From positions 2,914,001 to 2,978,000 of the forward strand of contig NZ_CP022187.1 in the NCBI RefSeq assembly GCF_003111645.1: DNA of 64,000 bases. The letters are read 5' to 3'. Below the pieces are notes generated by a model that worked only from the letters and a program-made list of their open reading frames with translations, made no database searches and was not told where the DNA came from. How positions within the stretch are numbered: position 1 is the first letter of the stretch; the number at the start of each line of letters is the position of its first letter. The position numbers and the translations under genes were made by a program. This stretch comes from Parazoarcus communis (lineage in GTDB: Bacteria > Pseudomonadota > Gammaproteobacteria > Burkholderiales > Rhodocyclaceae). Of the stretch, positions 9,164-17,706 are shown piece after piece.

Positions 9164-10297
9164 ATGGAACGCGATCAGGCACTCAAGTTCATGCACGACC
9201 TGCTGCGGCTGATGCTGCAGAAGAACGGCTCCGACCTTTTCATCAACTCCGGATTCCCGCCGGCAATCAAGATCGACGGTCGCATCGTGCCGCAGTCGAA
9301 TCAGGCGCTGAGCCCCGCCCACACCGCCGAACTCGCCCGCGCGATCATGAACGATCGCCAGGCTGCCGAGTTCGAGGCCACCAAGGAATGCAACTTCGCG
9401 ATCTCGCCGGCCGGCATCGGCCGCTTCCGCGCCAATGCCTATATCCAGCAGGGGCGCGTCGGCCTGGTCCTGCGGACCATCGCGCTGAAGATTCCCACTT
9501 TCGACGAACTGGGCCTGCCGGCCGTGCTGCGTGACATCGCAATGGCCAAACGCGGCCTGGTGATTTTCGTCGGCGGGACGGGTACAGGCAAGACGACCTC
9601 GCTGGCGGCGATGGTCGATTACCGCAACGAGAACAGCTACGGGCACATCATCACCGTAGAAGACCCGATCGAGTATGTGCATCAGCACAAGAACTGCATC
9701 ATTTCCCAGCGTGAGGTGGGCATCGACACCGAGAACTGGGAGGCCGCGCTGAAGAACACCCTGCGCCAGGCGCCGGACGTGATCCTGATGGGCGAGATCC
9801 GCGACCGCGAGACCATGGACTACGCGATTGCCTTCGCCGAAACCGGCCACCTGTGTCTGGCCACGCTGCACGCCAACAGCGCCAACCAGGCCATCGACCG
9901 CATCATCAACTTCTTCCCGGAAGAACGTCGCTCGCAGTTGCTGATGGACCTGTCGCTGAACCTGCGCTCGATGATCTCGCAACGCCTGCTGCCGCTCAAG
10001 GACCGCAAGGGCCGCATCCCGGCAGTCGAAGTCCTGCTCAATTCGCCACTGATCTCCGATCTCATCTTCAAGGGTGAAGTGCCGGGCATCAAGGACATCA
10101 TGAAGCGTTCGCGCGAGCTCGGCATGCAGACCTTCGACCAGTCGCTGTTCGACCTCTACGAGGAAGGCATGATCACCTACGAGGATGCACTGCGAAACGC
10201 CGATTCGGTCAACGACCTGCGCCTGCAGATCAAGCTCAACAGCAAGCTGGGCGACAAGGACATGAGCTCGGGCATCCAGCACCTCGACATCGTCTGA
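9164..10297 (+). CDS. pilU: Type IV pilus accessory retraction ATPase PilU
   Basis: This PilT paralogue of 377 aa assists pilus retraction under load. Walker A reads GGTGTGKTTS, the Asp box VEDPIEYVHQHKN, Walker B DVILMGEIRDRETM and the His box ETGHLCLATLHANS. The PilU-type C-terminal extension beyond the ATPase core, ending in SGIQHLDIV, separates it from PilT. The ATG at 9164 is preceded by AAGGGAGCGG. It ends convergent to the RNA methyltransferase gene, with a stem-loop in the 54-bp gap. Confidence 0.95.
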   Translation: MERDQALKFMHDLLRLMLQKNGSDLFINSGFPPAIKIDGRIVPQSNQALSPAHTAELARAIMNDRQAAEFEATKECNFAISPAGIGRFRANAYIQQGRVGLVLRTIALKIPTFDELGLPAVLRDIAMAKRGLVIFVGGTGTGKTTSLAAMVDYRNENSYGHIITVEDPIEYVHQHKNCIISQREVGIDTENWEAALKNTLRQAPDVILMGEIRDRETMDYAIAFAETGHLCLATLHANSANQAIDRIINFFPEERRSQLLMDLSLNLRSMISQRLLPLKDRKGRIPAVEVLLNSPLISDLIFKGEVPGIKDIMKRSRELGMQTFDQSLFDLYEEGMITYEDALRNADSVNDLRLQIKLNSKLGDKDMSSGIQHLDIV

Positions 10298-10304
10298 CGC
10301 AAGA

Positions 10305-10335
10305 GGCTCCGGCAGCGAACCACGTCGCCGGAGCC
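10305..10335. terminator. Stem-loop in convergent gap pilU / methyltransferase
   Basis: GGCTCCGGC at 10305-10313 pairs perfectly with GCCGGAGCC at 10327-10335. A second small palindrome (GGCCTGAGCAGGCC) follows near 10340. No U-tract is present on either side, so this may be a bidirectional end structure or a pausing hairpin rather than a classical intrinsic terminator. Confidence 0.4.
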
Positions 10336-10351
10336 GCGGCCTGAGCAGGCC

Positions 10352-11533
10352 TCAGGAGGGATCCTTCTGTGCGTCATCCGCAGCACGCGGCTTGTCGCGC
10401 ATGCTGCCCGCGATCACCTTGTACTCGAACAGGCGGCACTCGAGGGCGCCATTGAACAGCGGGGTGCGCTTGCTGGCCTTGAGACCGATCAGCTTGGCCA
10501 GCATCATGTCGCCGCTGAAGAAATAGCAGCGCCAGCCGGCCCAGTGTTTTTTCAGTGCATCACCAAGCTGCGGATAAAAGGCCGCCAGCTCCTCTGCCTC
10601 GCCGATCCGCACGCCGTAGGGCGGATTGGTCACCATCACCCCGGCAGCGAACGGCGCCACCCGGTCGAGGATGTCGGCCCGGTCCAGGGTCACGCACTTG
10701 TCGAGTCCGGCGGCGGCCAGGTTCTCGCGGCTTCGACGCACCTGATCCCCAACAAGGTCCGAACCGAAGATCGGCAGCGGCGCGAGCGGCTTGCGCCGTG
10801 CCTCTGCCGCACTGCGCACGGCCGACCAGGTGGCCTCGTCCACATTCTTGAAACGCTCGAAGCCGAACTTGCGGCCCAGTCCCGGCGCAATCCCGAGCGC
10901 CATCTGCGCGGCCTCAAGCAGGAAAGTCCCGCTGCCGCACATCGGGTCGATCAGCGGCTCACCGGGTTGCCAGCCACTGAGCTTGAGGATGCCAGCCGCG
11001 ATGTTTTCCTTCAGCGGCGCCTCGACCGCAGCCGTCTTGAAACCCCGCTTGTACAGCGGCTCACCCGAGGTATCCATGTACAGGGTGACCATGTCCTTGG
11101 TGAGAAAGGCATGAATGCGGATCGCGGGATTCGCGGTATCCACGTCGGGGCGACGTCCGACCACGGTGCGGAAGTGGTCGCACACCGCATCCTTGATCCG
11201 CAGCGTAATGAATTCAAGACTCTTCAGGGGCGACTGCTGCGCCGTCACCGATACGCGGATGCTGTCGTCCGGCGTGAACCACTTGGCCCAGGTCACGCTG
11301 TAGGCGAGCTTGTAGATATCGATTTCACCCTGATAGCGGCTGCGCCCCACACGCCAGAGCACGCGCGTCGCCAAGCGGCTCTCGAGGTTGGCGCGGTAGC
11401 AGCTCGCCCAGTCGCCGCTCCACATCACCCCGCCATGAAGAACCTCTGCGCTTGCAGCTCCGAAACCCCGCAACTCGTCGGCCAGCAGGTTCTCGAGGCC
11501 GCGTGGGCAGGGGGAAAAGAATGTTTCGGCCAT
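10352..11533 (-). CDS. THUMP-domain class I SAM-dependent RNA methyltransferase (RlmL N-terminal-like)
   Basis: The 393-aa protein is predicted to methylate guanine N2 in 23S rRNA. It has an N-terminal ferredoxin-like/THUMP region (about residues 1-165), including IRIHAFLTKDMVTLYMDTSG. The methyltransferase domain has the SAM motif DPMCGSGTFLLEAA and catalytic NPPYG. It corresponds to the N-terminal half of E. coli RlmL and to stand-alone YpsC-type enzymes. The RlmK half is absent, so the exact modified base is not certain. Start ATG at 11533 gives the family N-terminus MAETFFSPCPRGLE. Confidence 0.88.
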   Translation of the reverse strand: MAETFFSPCPRGLENLLADELRGFGAASAEVLHGGVMWSGDWASCYRANLESRLATRVLWRVGRSRYQGEIDIYKLAYSVTWAKWFTPDDSIRVSVTAQQSPLKSLEFITLRIKDAVCDHFRTVVGRRPDVDTANPAIRIHAFLTKDMVTLYMDTSGEPLYKRGFKTAAVEAPLKENIAAGILKLSGWQPGEPLIDPMCGSGTFLLEAAQMALGIAPGLGRKFGFERFKNVDEATWSAVRSAAEARRKPLAPLPIFGSDLVGDQVRRSRENLAAAGLDKCVTLDRADILDRVAPFAAGVMVTNPPYGVRIGEAEELAAFYPQLGDALKKHWAGWRCYFFSGDMMLAKLIGLKASKRTPLFNGALECRLFEYKVIAGSMRDKPRAADDAQKDPS

Positions 11534-11673
11534 GAAGCGCTCCGGAATGAATGGAAATGCCACAAGCGGCCGCTGTGGATCACAGGGCTCACGCTCGGGC
11601 GGGGCGGAATGCGCGCATTGTAACGTGTGCCACACGCTTGTCCCGACTCAGCTGCATCGGGTGCCGCCCGCAG

Positions 11674-11712
11674 GAAAAGAAAGACCCCGTCCGACTCGCG
11701 CCAGACGGGGCC
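11674..11712 (-). terminator. Intrinsic terminator downstream of the fdh operon
   Basis: Reading on the minus strand, GGCCCCGTC and GACGGGGTC form a GC-rich stem with a 12-nt loop, followed by TCTTTCTTTT. This is a standard rho-independent terminator for the formate dehydrogenase operon, whose last gene ends at 11788. Confidence 0.75.
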
Positions 11713-11719
11713 TGAAGAA

Positions 11720-11760
11720 GGCCCGGACACCCATACTGGAGGGGGAACGGTGTCCGGGCC
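11720..11760. repeat. Perfect 12-bp inverted repeat (strong hairpin) at the fdh operon 3' end
   Basis: GGCCCGGACACC at 11720-11731 is perfectly complementary to GGTGTCCGGGCC at 11749-11760, with a 17-nt loop. It lies between the last fdh-operon gene and the T-rich terminator hairpin. It has no U-tract of its own, so it may protect the 3' end of the transcript or act as part of a double terminator. Confidence 0.7.
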
Positions 11761-11787
11761 CTGTTACAGCGAATCGCGCCGGCAGGC

Positions 11788-12003
11788 TTACTTGCCCGCC
11801 TTGAGCTTCCATGCGGAGGCAACACGATCCTGCGCCGCAGCGAGTTGCTCGCCAGCGACCTTGGCTGCCTCCGCGGCCTTTTCCTTGGCCTCGGCCGCCT
11901 TGACCTGAGCCTCTTCCGAAGGCGCGGGCAGTTTGGCCCACACCGGGCCGGCCGCCAGGCCGAGGCCGGCGACGAGCAGCACTACGCTAAGCATGGATTT
12001 CAT
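11788..12003 (-). CDS. Small exported Ala/Lys/Glu-rich protein at the end of the fdh operon
   Basis: The 71-aa product has a Sec-type signal peptide (MKSMLSVVLLVAGLGLAAGP, probable cleavage after VWA near residue 23). The short mature part is full of Ala, Lys and Glu (EEAQVKAAEAKEKAAEAAKV), likely a helix or coiled coil. I do not recognise a family. Its start codon overlaps the fdhC stop codon (ATGA), so it is translationally coupled to formate dehydrogenase and probably acts in the periplasm. The operon terminator follows. The coupling is seen; any role in the enzyme complex is inference. Confidence 0.65.
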   Translation of the reverse strand: MKSMLSVVLLVAGLGLAAGPVWAKLPAPSEEAQVKAAEAKEKAAEAAKVAGEQLAAAQDRVASAWKLKAGK

Positions 12004-13034
12004 GAACGTGCTCCTGTGACCGAATCCTGAGGATGACCGGACTTCCCGGCCTTGACGTCGTCGTACCAGAACTCGTGATGCTCCTTTGCCCAGGTCTCAT
12101 CCACGTAACCGGTCTTCATCGACTGATAGGCACCCTCGACGCCGATCGTACCCATGTAGATGTGACCGAAGGACAAGGCGAGCAGCACCAACGCACTCAC
12201 CCCGTGCACCATATTGGCAAGCTGCATGTCGGCCCGCGTCCAGCCATAGTTGGGGAAGTCCATTACCAGGCCGGAGATCACGACGGTCAGGCCAAGGAAT
12301 GTCACGCCCAGCCAGAACCAGGTCTTCTCGCCGAAGTTGAAGCGGCTCGAAGGCACATGATCGCCGCCGAGCAGCCCACCTGCGCGCTTGATCCAGATCG
12401 CGTCGCAAGCCTGCCACACGTTGTCGCGCAGGAAGGTGAGGATCATCAGCAGCACGAACACGCCGAACACCGGCCCGACATAGTTGTGGATCAGCTTGCC
12501 GACCACGAGCAGGGAAGCGAAGAACTCCGGCCCGAAGATCGGCGCCAGCACGTGCTTGCCGAACAGGATCGCAACACCGGTCACTGCGAGAAGCAAAAAG
12601 GTGATCGCTGTTCCCCAGTGCGCAAAACGTTCGAAACCCGAGAATCGCTTCATCTTGCGACCGGTCGGCTTGTCATGCAGCTTCATCGTGCCCTTGACCA
12701 GCCAGAACAGCGCAATGGCAGACGGCACGAGGATCAGCAGCCAGCCACCGTACTGGGTGATCGGGCCGTTGCGCCACTGCCGCCAGGTATTGCCCTCGCT
12801 CTGGATCAGGACGCCGGCTTCCGGCCCCTTTGCCAAAGTGAAGTGTTCCTGGCCCGAGCGCACTTCCCGCCACACCGGCGCGTTGTTCAGCGGCTGCGAC
12901 TGCTCGCGCGCCACCTGTTCGGCAGCCGCCTCGCCTGCCGCGTGTGCAGGCATGAAGGCGCCGAACAGCGCCATCATCCAGCACAGCATGACAAGCCGCA
13001 GGGCACTGCCGCGACGCATGAAGAATGTCTTCAT
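12000..13034 (-). CDS. fdhC: Formate dehydrogenase gamma subunit (membrane cytochrome b556)
   Basis: This membrane anchor of formate dehydrogenase carries electrons from the FdhB Fe-S clusters to the quinone pool. The 344-aa protein has an N-terminal signal-like segment and a periplasmic stretch of about 75 residues. Four hydrophobic helices follow, with histidines in FERFAHWGTAITFLLL, VGKLIHNYVGPVFG and MVHGVSALVLLALSFGHIY that suit haem b ligation. The start at 13034 (MKTFFMRRG) is preceded by GAGGAGGCTCACC and is preferred over an ATG five codons upstream. It lies 11 bp after the lipoprotein gene and overlaps the next small gene. Confidence 0.92.
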   Translation of the reverse strand: MKTFFMRRGSALRLVMLCWMMALFGAFMPAHAAGEAAAEQVAREQSQPLNNAPVWREVRSGQEHFTLAKGPEAGVLIQSEGNTWRQWRNGPITQYGGWLLILVPSAIALFWLVKGTMKLHDKPTGRKMKRFSGFERFAHWGTAITFLLLAVTGVAILFGKHVLAPIFGPEFFASLLVVGKLIHNYVGPVFGVFVLLMILTFLRDNVWQACDAIWIKRAGGLLGGDHVPSSRFNFGEKTWFWLGVTFLGLTVVISGLVMDFPNYGWTRADMQLANMVHGVSALVLLALSFGHIYMGTIGVEGAYQSMKTGYVDETWAKEHHEFWYDDVKAGKSGHPQDSVTGARS

Positions 13035-13045
13035 GGTGAGCCTCC

Positions 13046-13273
13046 TCACTGGGTGCGGTTGTATTCGTTCTGCGCGCGGGCGCGATTCTTCATCGCCAGC
13101 TCCCAGGCCGCCTTGTCACCCTTGAACACCGGGTTGTCCCAGGGCTGGCTGTCAGCCTTGCCCTGATACTTGCCCTGCTCGTAAGTGACTACCTGCGGCT
13201 GCTCGCCACAGCCCGCCAGCCCGCCGGCCAGCGCGACCGCGGCCAGCATCGACATCAAGCCTCGTGCGCTCAT
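13046..13273 (-). CDS. Small lipoprotein of the fdh operon
   Basis: The 75-aa protein has a signal peptide ending in the lipobox LAGC (MSARGLMSMLAAVALAGG then LAGCGEQPQ), so it should be a lipidated envelope protein of about 52 mature residues. The mature part is polar, with QPWDNPVFKGDKAAWELAMKNRARAQNEY. I do not know a named family or function. Its ATG overlaps the fdhB stop codon by 4 bp. Its position between the electron-transfer and membrane subunits suggests a part in assembly or stability of the formate dehydrogenase complex, which is inference. Confidence 0.75.
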   Translation of the reverse strand: MSARGLMSMLAAVALAGGLAGCGEQPQVVTYEQGKYQGKADSQPWDNPVFKGDKAAWELAMKNRARAQNEYNRTQ

Positions 13274-13878
13274 TTCGCGCCCTCCTTCTGCTCTTCACCG
13301 TAGGCCGTCATCCAGCCCCAGGCTTCCAGGCCCTTGCCACGACGCAGCACACGGTCGCGGAAGATGTCGGACACGGCAGCCGAATCGCCCGCCAGCAGCG
13401 CCTTGGTCGAGCACATCTCGGCACAGGCCGGGAGCTTGCCTTCGGCCAGACGGTTGGAGCCGTACTTGGCGTACTCCTCCTTGGAACCGGTCTCTTCCGG
13501 ACCACCGGCACAGAAGGTGCACTTGTCCATCTTGCCGCGCTCGCCAAAGGCGCTCGGGCCGTTGGGGAACTGCGGCGCGCCGAACGGACAGGCGAAGAAG
13601 CAATAGCCACATCCGATGCACATGTCCTTGTCGTGCAACACCACACCGCCGTCTGCCTTGTAGAAGCAGTTGGTCGGGCACACGGCCATGCACGGCGCGT
13701 CAGAACAGTGCATGCAGGCCACCGACATCGAGCGCTCGCCCGGCACCCCATCGTTGATCGTCACCACACGGCGTCGGTTGACGCCCCATGGGACCTCGTT
13801 CTCGTTCTTGCAGGCGGTGACACAGCCGTTGCACTCGATGCAGCGCTCTGCGTCACACAGGAATTTCATGCGTCCCAT
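13270..13878 (-). CDS. fdhB: Formate dehydrogenase beta subunit (four [4Fe-4S] clusters)
   Basis: This electron-transfer subunit of 202 aa links FdhA to FdhC. Four ferredoxin-type cysteine groups are visible: CIECNGCVTAC, CMHCSDAPCMAVC, CIGCGYCFFACPFGAP, and a final set including CTFC and CAEMC. The E. coli FdnH-type C-terminal membrane helix is absent, and the length matches the shorter FdhB of Burkholderiales/Rhodocyclales. It lies 16 bp downstream of fdhA, with GGAGGAGAG before the ATG. Confidence 0.95.
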   Translation of the reverse strand: MGRMKFLCDAERCIECNGCVTACKNENEVPWGVNRRRVVTINDGVPGERSMSVACMHCSDAPCMAVCPTNCFYKADGGVVLHDKDMCIGCGYCFFACPFGAPQFPNGPSAFGERGKMDKCTFCAGGPEETGSKEEYAKYGSNRLAEGKLPACAEMCSTKALLAGDSAAVSDIFRDRVLRRGKGLEAWGWMTAYGEEQKEGAK

Positions 13879-13894
13879 TGTTCTCTCCTCCCCC

Positions 13895-16801
13895 TCAGAC
13901 CTTCATGACCCGGCACAGGGTCGTCTTGGATTCCTGCATCATCGTCACCGAGTCATAACCGTAGGTGGTCGCGGTATTGACCGCCTCGCCACGCACGATC
14001 GGCGCCGCGCCCTCCGGGTAGTACTTGAGCATGTCCTCACCCTGCCACCAGCCGGAGAAGTGGAAGGGCAGGAATACCGTGCCCGCACCCACCCGCTCGG
14101 TGACCTGGGCACGCACCTTGAGTTTGGCCTTCGTAGGCGACTCGACCCACATGTAGTCGCCGTTGCGGATGCCCTGATCGTTGGCGTCCTTCGGATTCAC
14201 TTCGGCAAACATTTCCTGCTGCAGTTCGGCCAGCCACGGGTTGGAGCGGGTTTCCTCGCCACCGCCCTCGTACTCGACCAGTCGGCCAGAGGTCATGATC
14301 AGCGGATACTCGCTGGAAATATTCTTGACCTTGTCCTGCATCGACTTGTACAGCGTGGGCAACCGCCAGAAAGCCATCTTGTCTGCATGGGTCGGGTATT
14401 TCTCGACCATATCCGGACGCGGCGAGTAAATCGGCTCGCGGTGCAGCGGCACCGGGTCGGGGAAGTTCCACACCAGCGCACGCGCCTTGGCGTTGCCGAA
14501 GGGATGGCAACCGTGGTTCTTCATCACTACGCGCTGGATACCGCCGGAAAGGTCAGTTTTCCAGTTCTTGCCCTCGGCAAGCGCCTTTTCCGCATCGGTG
14601 AGTTCGTCCCACCAGCCGAGCTTCTTCAGCAGCACATGATCGAACTCCGGGTAGCCCATCTGCAGGTCCGCGCCCTTGGAGGCCGAACCGTCCTCGGCGA
14701 GCAACGACACGCCGTCGCGCTCGACACCGAAGTTGGCGCGGAAATTGCCACCACCATCCATGACATGCTTTGACGTGTCGTACAGGTTCGGCGTACCGGG
14801 GTGCTTCATCTCGGGGGTGCCGAAACAGGGCCACGGCAGACCGAAGTAGTCGCCGTCGCACGGACCGCCCACCGCCTTCAGCGTCTTCACGTCGAAGGTG
14901 TGCATGTTCTTCATGTGCAGCTTGAGACGCTCGGGCGACTGGCCGGTGTAGCCGATGGTCCAGGTGCCGCGGTTGATCTCGCGCAGGATGTCCTCGATCT
15001 CCGGCTCGTCCCAGCCCTGCTTGTCCTTGTTGAGCTTGACGTTCTTCACCAGCTCGTCGCCAAAACCGAACTTCTTGGCGAAGGCATACATGATGGTGTG
15101 GTCGGGCTTGGACTCGAACAGCGGCTCAATGACTTTTTCGCGCCACTGGATGGAGCGGTTCGACGCGGTACAGGAGCCGTAGGTCTCGAACTGGGTCGCG
15201 GCCGGCAGCAGATACACACCGTCCTTGCGCACCATCGCCGCCATCGATGCGGTGGCCGACGGATAGGGGTCGATCACCACCATGGTGTCGAGCTTCTTCA
15301 TCGCCTCGACCATTTCCGCACCACGCGTCTGCGAGTTGGGCGCATGGCCCCAGTACACCACCGCGCGCAGGTTCGAATCCTGGTCGATCAGTTCGTTGTC
15401 CTCGAGCACGCCGTCGATCCAGCGCGACACGGTGATGCCAGACTTGGTCATCATCGCCTCGGAGGCATAACGCCCCTTGATCCACTCGTAGTCCACGCCC
15501 CACACCGTGGCCCAGTGCTTCCACGAGCCGGCAGCCAGACCATAGTAGCCGGGCAGCGAATCGGGGTTGGGGCCGACGTCGGTCGCGCCCTGCACGTTGT
15601 CATGACCACGGAAGATGTTGGTGCCGCCACCGGACTTGCCGACGTTGCCCAGCACCAGCTGCAGGATGCACATTGCGCGCACGTTGGCGTTGCCAACGGT
15701 GTGCTGGGTCTGGCCCATGCACCACACCACGGTCGACGGCTTGTTCTTCGCCATCGCCTCGGCGACCTTGAAGACCTGCTCCTCGGGGATACCGGTGACC
15801 TCGGTCACCTTCTCCGGCGTCCAGGTCATGATCTCTTCCTTGACTTTTTCCAGACCAAAGACGCGATCGTTGATGTACTGGGTGTCTTCCCAGCCGTTCT
15901 TGAAGATGTGATACAGCATGCCCCAGATGAAGGGGATGTCGGTACCGGAGCGGATGCGGACGTAGTAGTCGGCCTTGGCCGCGGTACGGGTGAAGCGCGG
16001 ATCCACCACGACCATCTTGGCGCCGTTTTCCTTGGCGTGCAGGATGTGCAGCAGCGACACCGGATGCGCCTCGGCTGCGTTCGAGCCGATGAACAGCATC
16101 GCCTTGGCGAACTGCATGTCGTTGTAGGAGTTGGTCATCGCACCGTAACCCCAGGTGTTCGCAACGCCGGCCACCGTGGTGGAGTGGCAGATGCGGGCCT
16201 GGTGGTCACAGTTGTTGGTGCCCCAGAAGGACACGAACTTGCGCAGCAGATACGACTGCTCGTTGTTGTGCTTGGACGAGCCGATCCAATAGACCGCGTC
16301 CGGGCCACTTTCCTCGCGGATCTTCAGCAGGCGGTCGCCCACTTCGTTCAGCGCCTGTTCCCAGCTGATCTTCTGATACTTGCCGTCGACCAGCTTCATC
16401 GGATACTTCAGGCGATGCTCGCCGTGACCGTGCTCGCGCACCGATGCGCCCTTGGCACAGTGCGCGCCGAGGTTGATCGGAGAATCGAACACCGGCTCCT
16501 GGCGCACCCATACGCCATTCTTCACCACCGCATCGACCGCACAGCCCACCGAACAGTGGGTACATACGGTGCGCTTGATTTCCTCGCCACCGGCCATGCG
16601 GTTTTCAGCCGGCGCAGCGGCTTCGGCGCTACCGATCAGGTTGTAGGGCAGCTGGGTGGCAATCGCACCGGCACCCATGCCGAGGCCTGAATGCTTGAGA
16701 AAGGCACGGCGGTCCATGGTCTTGCCCATGATGCGGGCCGCCGAGCTGCGCAAACGCCGGGTGCTGCTGCCGCTCGCGACGGCACTTTTCCTGGTCAACA
16801 T
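13895..16801 (-). CDS. fdhA: Formate dehydrogenase alpha subunit (Mo-bisMGD, Cys form, Tat-exported)
   Basis: This is the catalytic subunit oxidising formate to CO2, predicted to be exported by Tat and to act in the periplasm. The 968-aa protein has an N-terminal [4Fe-4S] site C80-x2-C83-x3-C87...C115. The active-site motif DHQARICHSTTVAG has Cys (about residue 205) where E. coli FdnG has selenocysteine, followed by the expected His. A twin-arginine signal (DRRAFLKHSG) begins at residue 30. The unusual long N-terminus before it (MLTRKSAVAS...) is kept because the ATG at 16801 has a good GAAGGAGAG site. The next gene upstream, a small Tat protein, is 13 bp away. Confidence 0.96.
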   Translation of the reverse strand: MLTRKSAVASGSSTRRLRSSAARIMGKTMDRRAFLKHSGLGMGAGAIATQLPYNLIGSAEAAAPAENRMAGGEEIKRTVCTHCSVGCAVDAVVKNGVWVRQEPVFDSPINLGAHCAKGASVREHGHGEHRLKYPMKLVDGKYQKISWEQALNEVGDRLLKIREESGPDAVYWIGSSKHNNEQSYLLRKFVSFWGTNNCDHQARICHSTTVAGVANTWGYGAMTNSYNDMQFAKAMLFIGSNAAEAHPVSLLHILHAKENGAKMVVVDPRFTRTAAKADYYVRIRSGTDIPFIWGMLYHIFKNGWEDTQYINDRVFGLEKVKEEIMTWTPEKVTEVTGIPEEQVFKVAEAMAKNKPSTVVWCMGQTQHTVGNANVRAMCILQLVLGNVGKSGGGTNIFRGHDNVQGATDVGPNPDSLPGYYGLAAGSWKHWATVWGVDYEWIKGRYASEAMMTKSGITVSRWIDGVLEDNELIDQDSNLRAVVYWGHAPNSQTRGAEMVEAMKKLDTMVVIDPYPSATASMAAMVRKDGVYLLPAATQFETYGSCTASNRSIQWREKVIEPLFESKPDHTIMYAFAKKFGFGDELVKNVKLNKDKQGWDEPEIEDILREINRGTWTIGYTGQSPERLKLHMKNMHTFDVKTLKAVGGPCDGDYFGLPWPCFGTPEMKHPGTPNLYDTSKHVMDGGGNFRANFGVERDGVSLLAEDGSASKGADLQMGYPEFDHVLLKKLGWWDELTDAEKALAEGKNWKTDLSGGIQRVVMKNHGCHPFGNAKARALVWNFPDPVPLHREPIYSPRPDMVEKYPTHADKMAFWRLPTLYKSMQDKVKNISSEYPLIMTSGRLVEYEGGGEETRSNPWLAELQQEMFAEVNPKDANDQGIRNGDYMWVESPTKAKLKVRAQVTERVGAGTVFLPFHFSGWWQGEDMLKYYPEGAAPIVRGEAVNTATTYGYDSVTMMQESKTTLCRVMKV

Positions 16802-16814
16802 CGTTTGCTCTCCT

Positions 16815-17021
16815 TCAGATGCGCGCAGTGCGGTAGTAGTTGCGCATGTGCTCGCTGGTGCCGACGCGCTCGCTGGACGCGGCGCTCTTCACCGCCTGCT
16901 CAACTGCCGGTGCAGCCGGCCCGCTTGCCACTGTGGCCACCGCTGCCGCCCCTGCGGCACCGCCAGCCCCGAGCGACAGCAGGAAATTCCGCCGCGACAG
17001 CTTGGTCTTGTTTTCGCTCAT
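16815..17021 (-). CDS. Small twin-arginine signal protein of formate dehydrogenase clusters
   Basis: The 68-aa product consists mainly of a Tat-type leader (KLSRRNFLLSLGAGGAAGAAAVATV) and a short tail ending EHMRNYYRTARI. Proteins of this type (annotated as formate dehydrogenase region TAT target) recur directly before fdhA in beta- and epsilonproteobacteria. Their function is unknown; helping FdhA maturation or export is a guess from position. It is 49 bp downstream of the chaperone gene and 13 bp upstream of fdhA. ATG 17021 follows GGGGAGAACGAGG. Confidence 0.8.
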   Translation of the reverse strand: MSENKTKLSRRNFLLSLGAGGAAGAAAVATVASGPAAPAVEQAVKSAASSERVGTSEHMRNYYRTARI

Positions 17022-17070
17022 CCTCGTTCTCCCCATCAATTGGACGGAATACAGGCCGTGGCCGGCCCGA

Positions 17071-17706
17071 TCACACCATGTCGAACGCCTGGCGCTCGAT
17101 ATCGAAAAAGGCCTGCAGCAGACTGCCGACCCGTACATAGAAACTGGCCGACGGCGCCGCCGCGACCTCCGCCACAAAAGCGCCGTACCACGGCGCCAGG
17201 TGGCGACCGAAAAAAGCCTGTTGCCGCATCAGGCCTTCGTCGTCCGGACCGGTCACCACCAGATGCCGCATCACTTCGGCCAGTGCGGCGATGTGGTCCT
17301 CGGTTTCGGCCACGCCTTCGCGACGACCGAGCCCGAGTTCGATCAGGTCCTCGCGCAATTCCGCCAGCGGTTCTTCCTGCAGGAAGCCGGTCAGGTACCA
17401 CGAGCCATTGAGCATGACTTCGGCACGGCCCACGCCCTGAAACAGGGCGGAATACTCGGCGGCCACCGCCTCGGCCGTGGTCGCTGCCGCGGCTTCGCCA
17501 AGGGCCGCCCATGCCTCGGGAAATGCCCCCTTGCCTGCACCCAGCACCTGCGCAGTCCGGCTCAGCCCCTCCAGCAGGGCTGCATCGGGCGCAGCAAAAT
17601 ACAGGCGCGCAAGCAGCGCATAGTGTTCGGCACGGGCACGGTCCTCATCCGACCACGCCGGTGCGGGCTGCAGACTGCGGGCATCGGTACTCATCGGTGC
17701 ATTCAT
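17071..17706 (-). CDS. TorD/DmsD-family molybdoenzyme chaperone
   Basis: The 211-aa, largely helical cytoplasmic protein has the family pattern YALLARLYFAAPD near the N-terminus, followed by VAAEYSALFQG and the pre-C-terminal block EDHIAALAEVMRHLV. Such chaperones bind the Tat signal of a molybdoenzyme and hold it for cofactor insertion. Here the client should be FdhA, encoded two genes downstream. Its ATG at 17706 overlaps the stop of the polyferredoxin gene (ATGA); a second Met four codons later (17694) is an alternative start. Confidence 0.85.
   Translation of the reverse strand: MNAPMSTDARSLQPAPAWSDEDRARAEHYALLARLYFAAPDAALLEGLSRTAQVLGAGKGAFPEAWAALGEAAAATTAEAVAAEYSALFQGVGRAEVMLNGSWYLTGFLQEEPLAELREDLIELGLGRREGVAETEDHIAALAEVMRHLVVTGPDDEGLMRQQAFFGRHLAPWYGAFVAEVAAAPSASFYVRVGSLLQAFFDIERQAFDMV

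Noticed and set aside
16180-16210. Possible selenocysteine codon in fdhA
   Set aside because: The active-site codon encodes Cys (ICHSTTV) in an uninterrupted frame, and no in-frame TGA or SECIS-like stem is needed.
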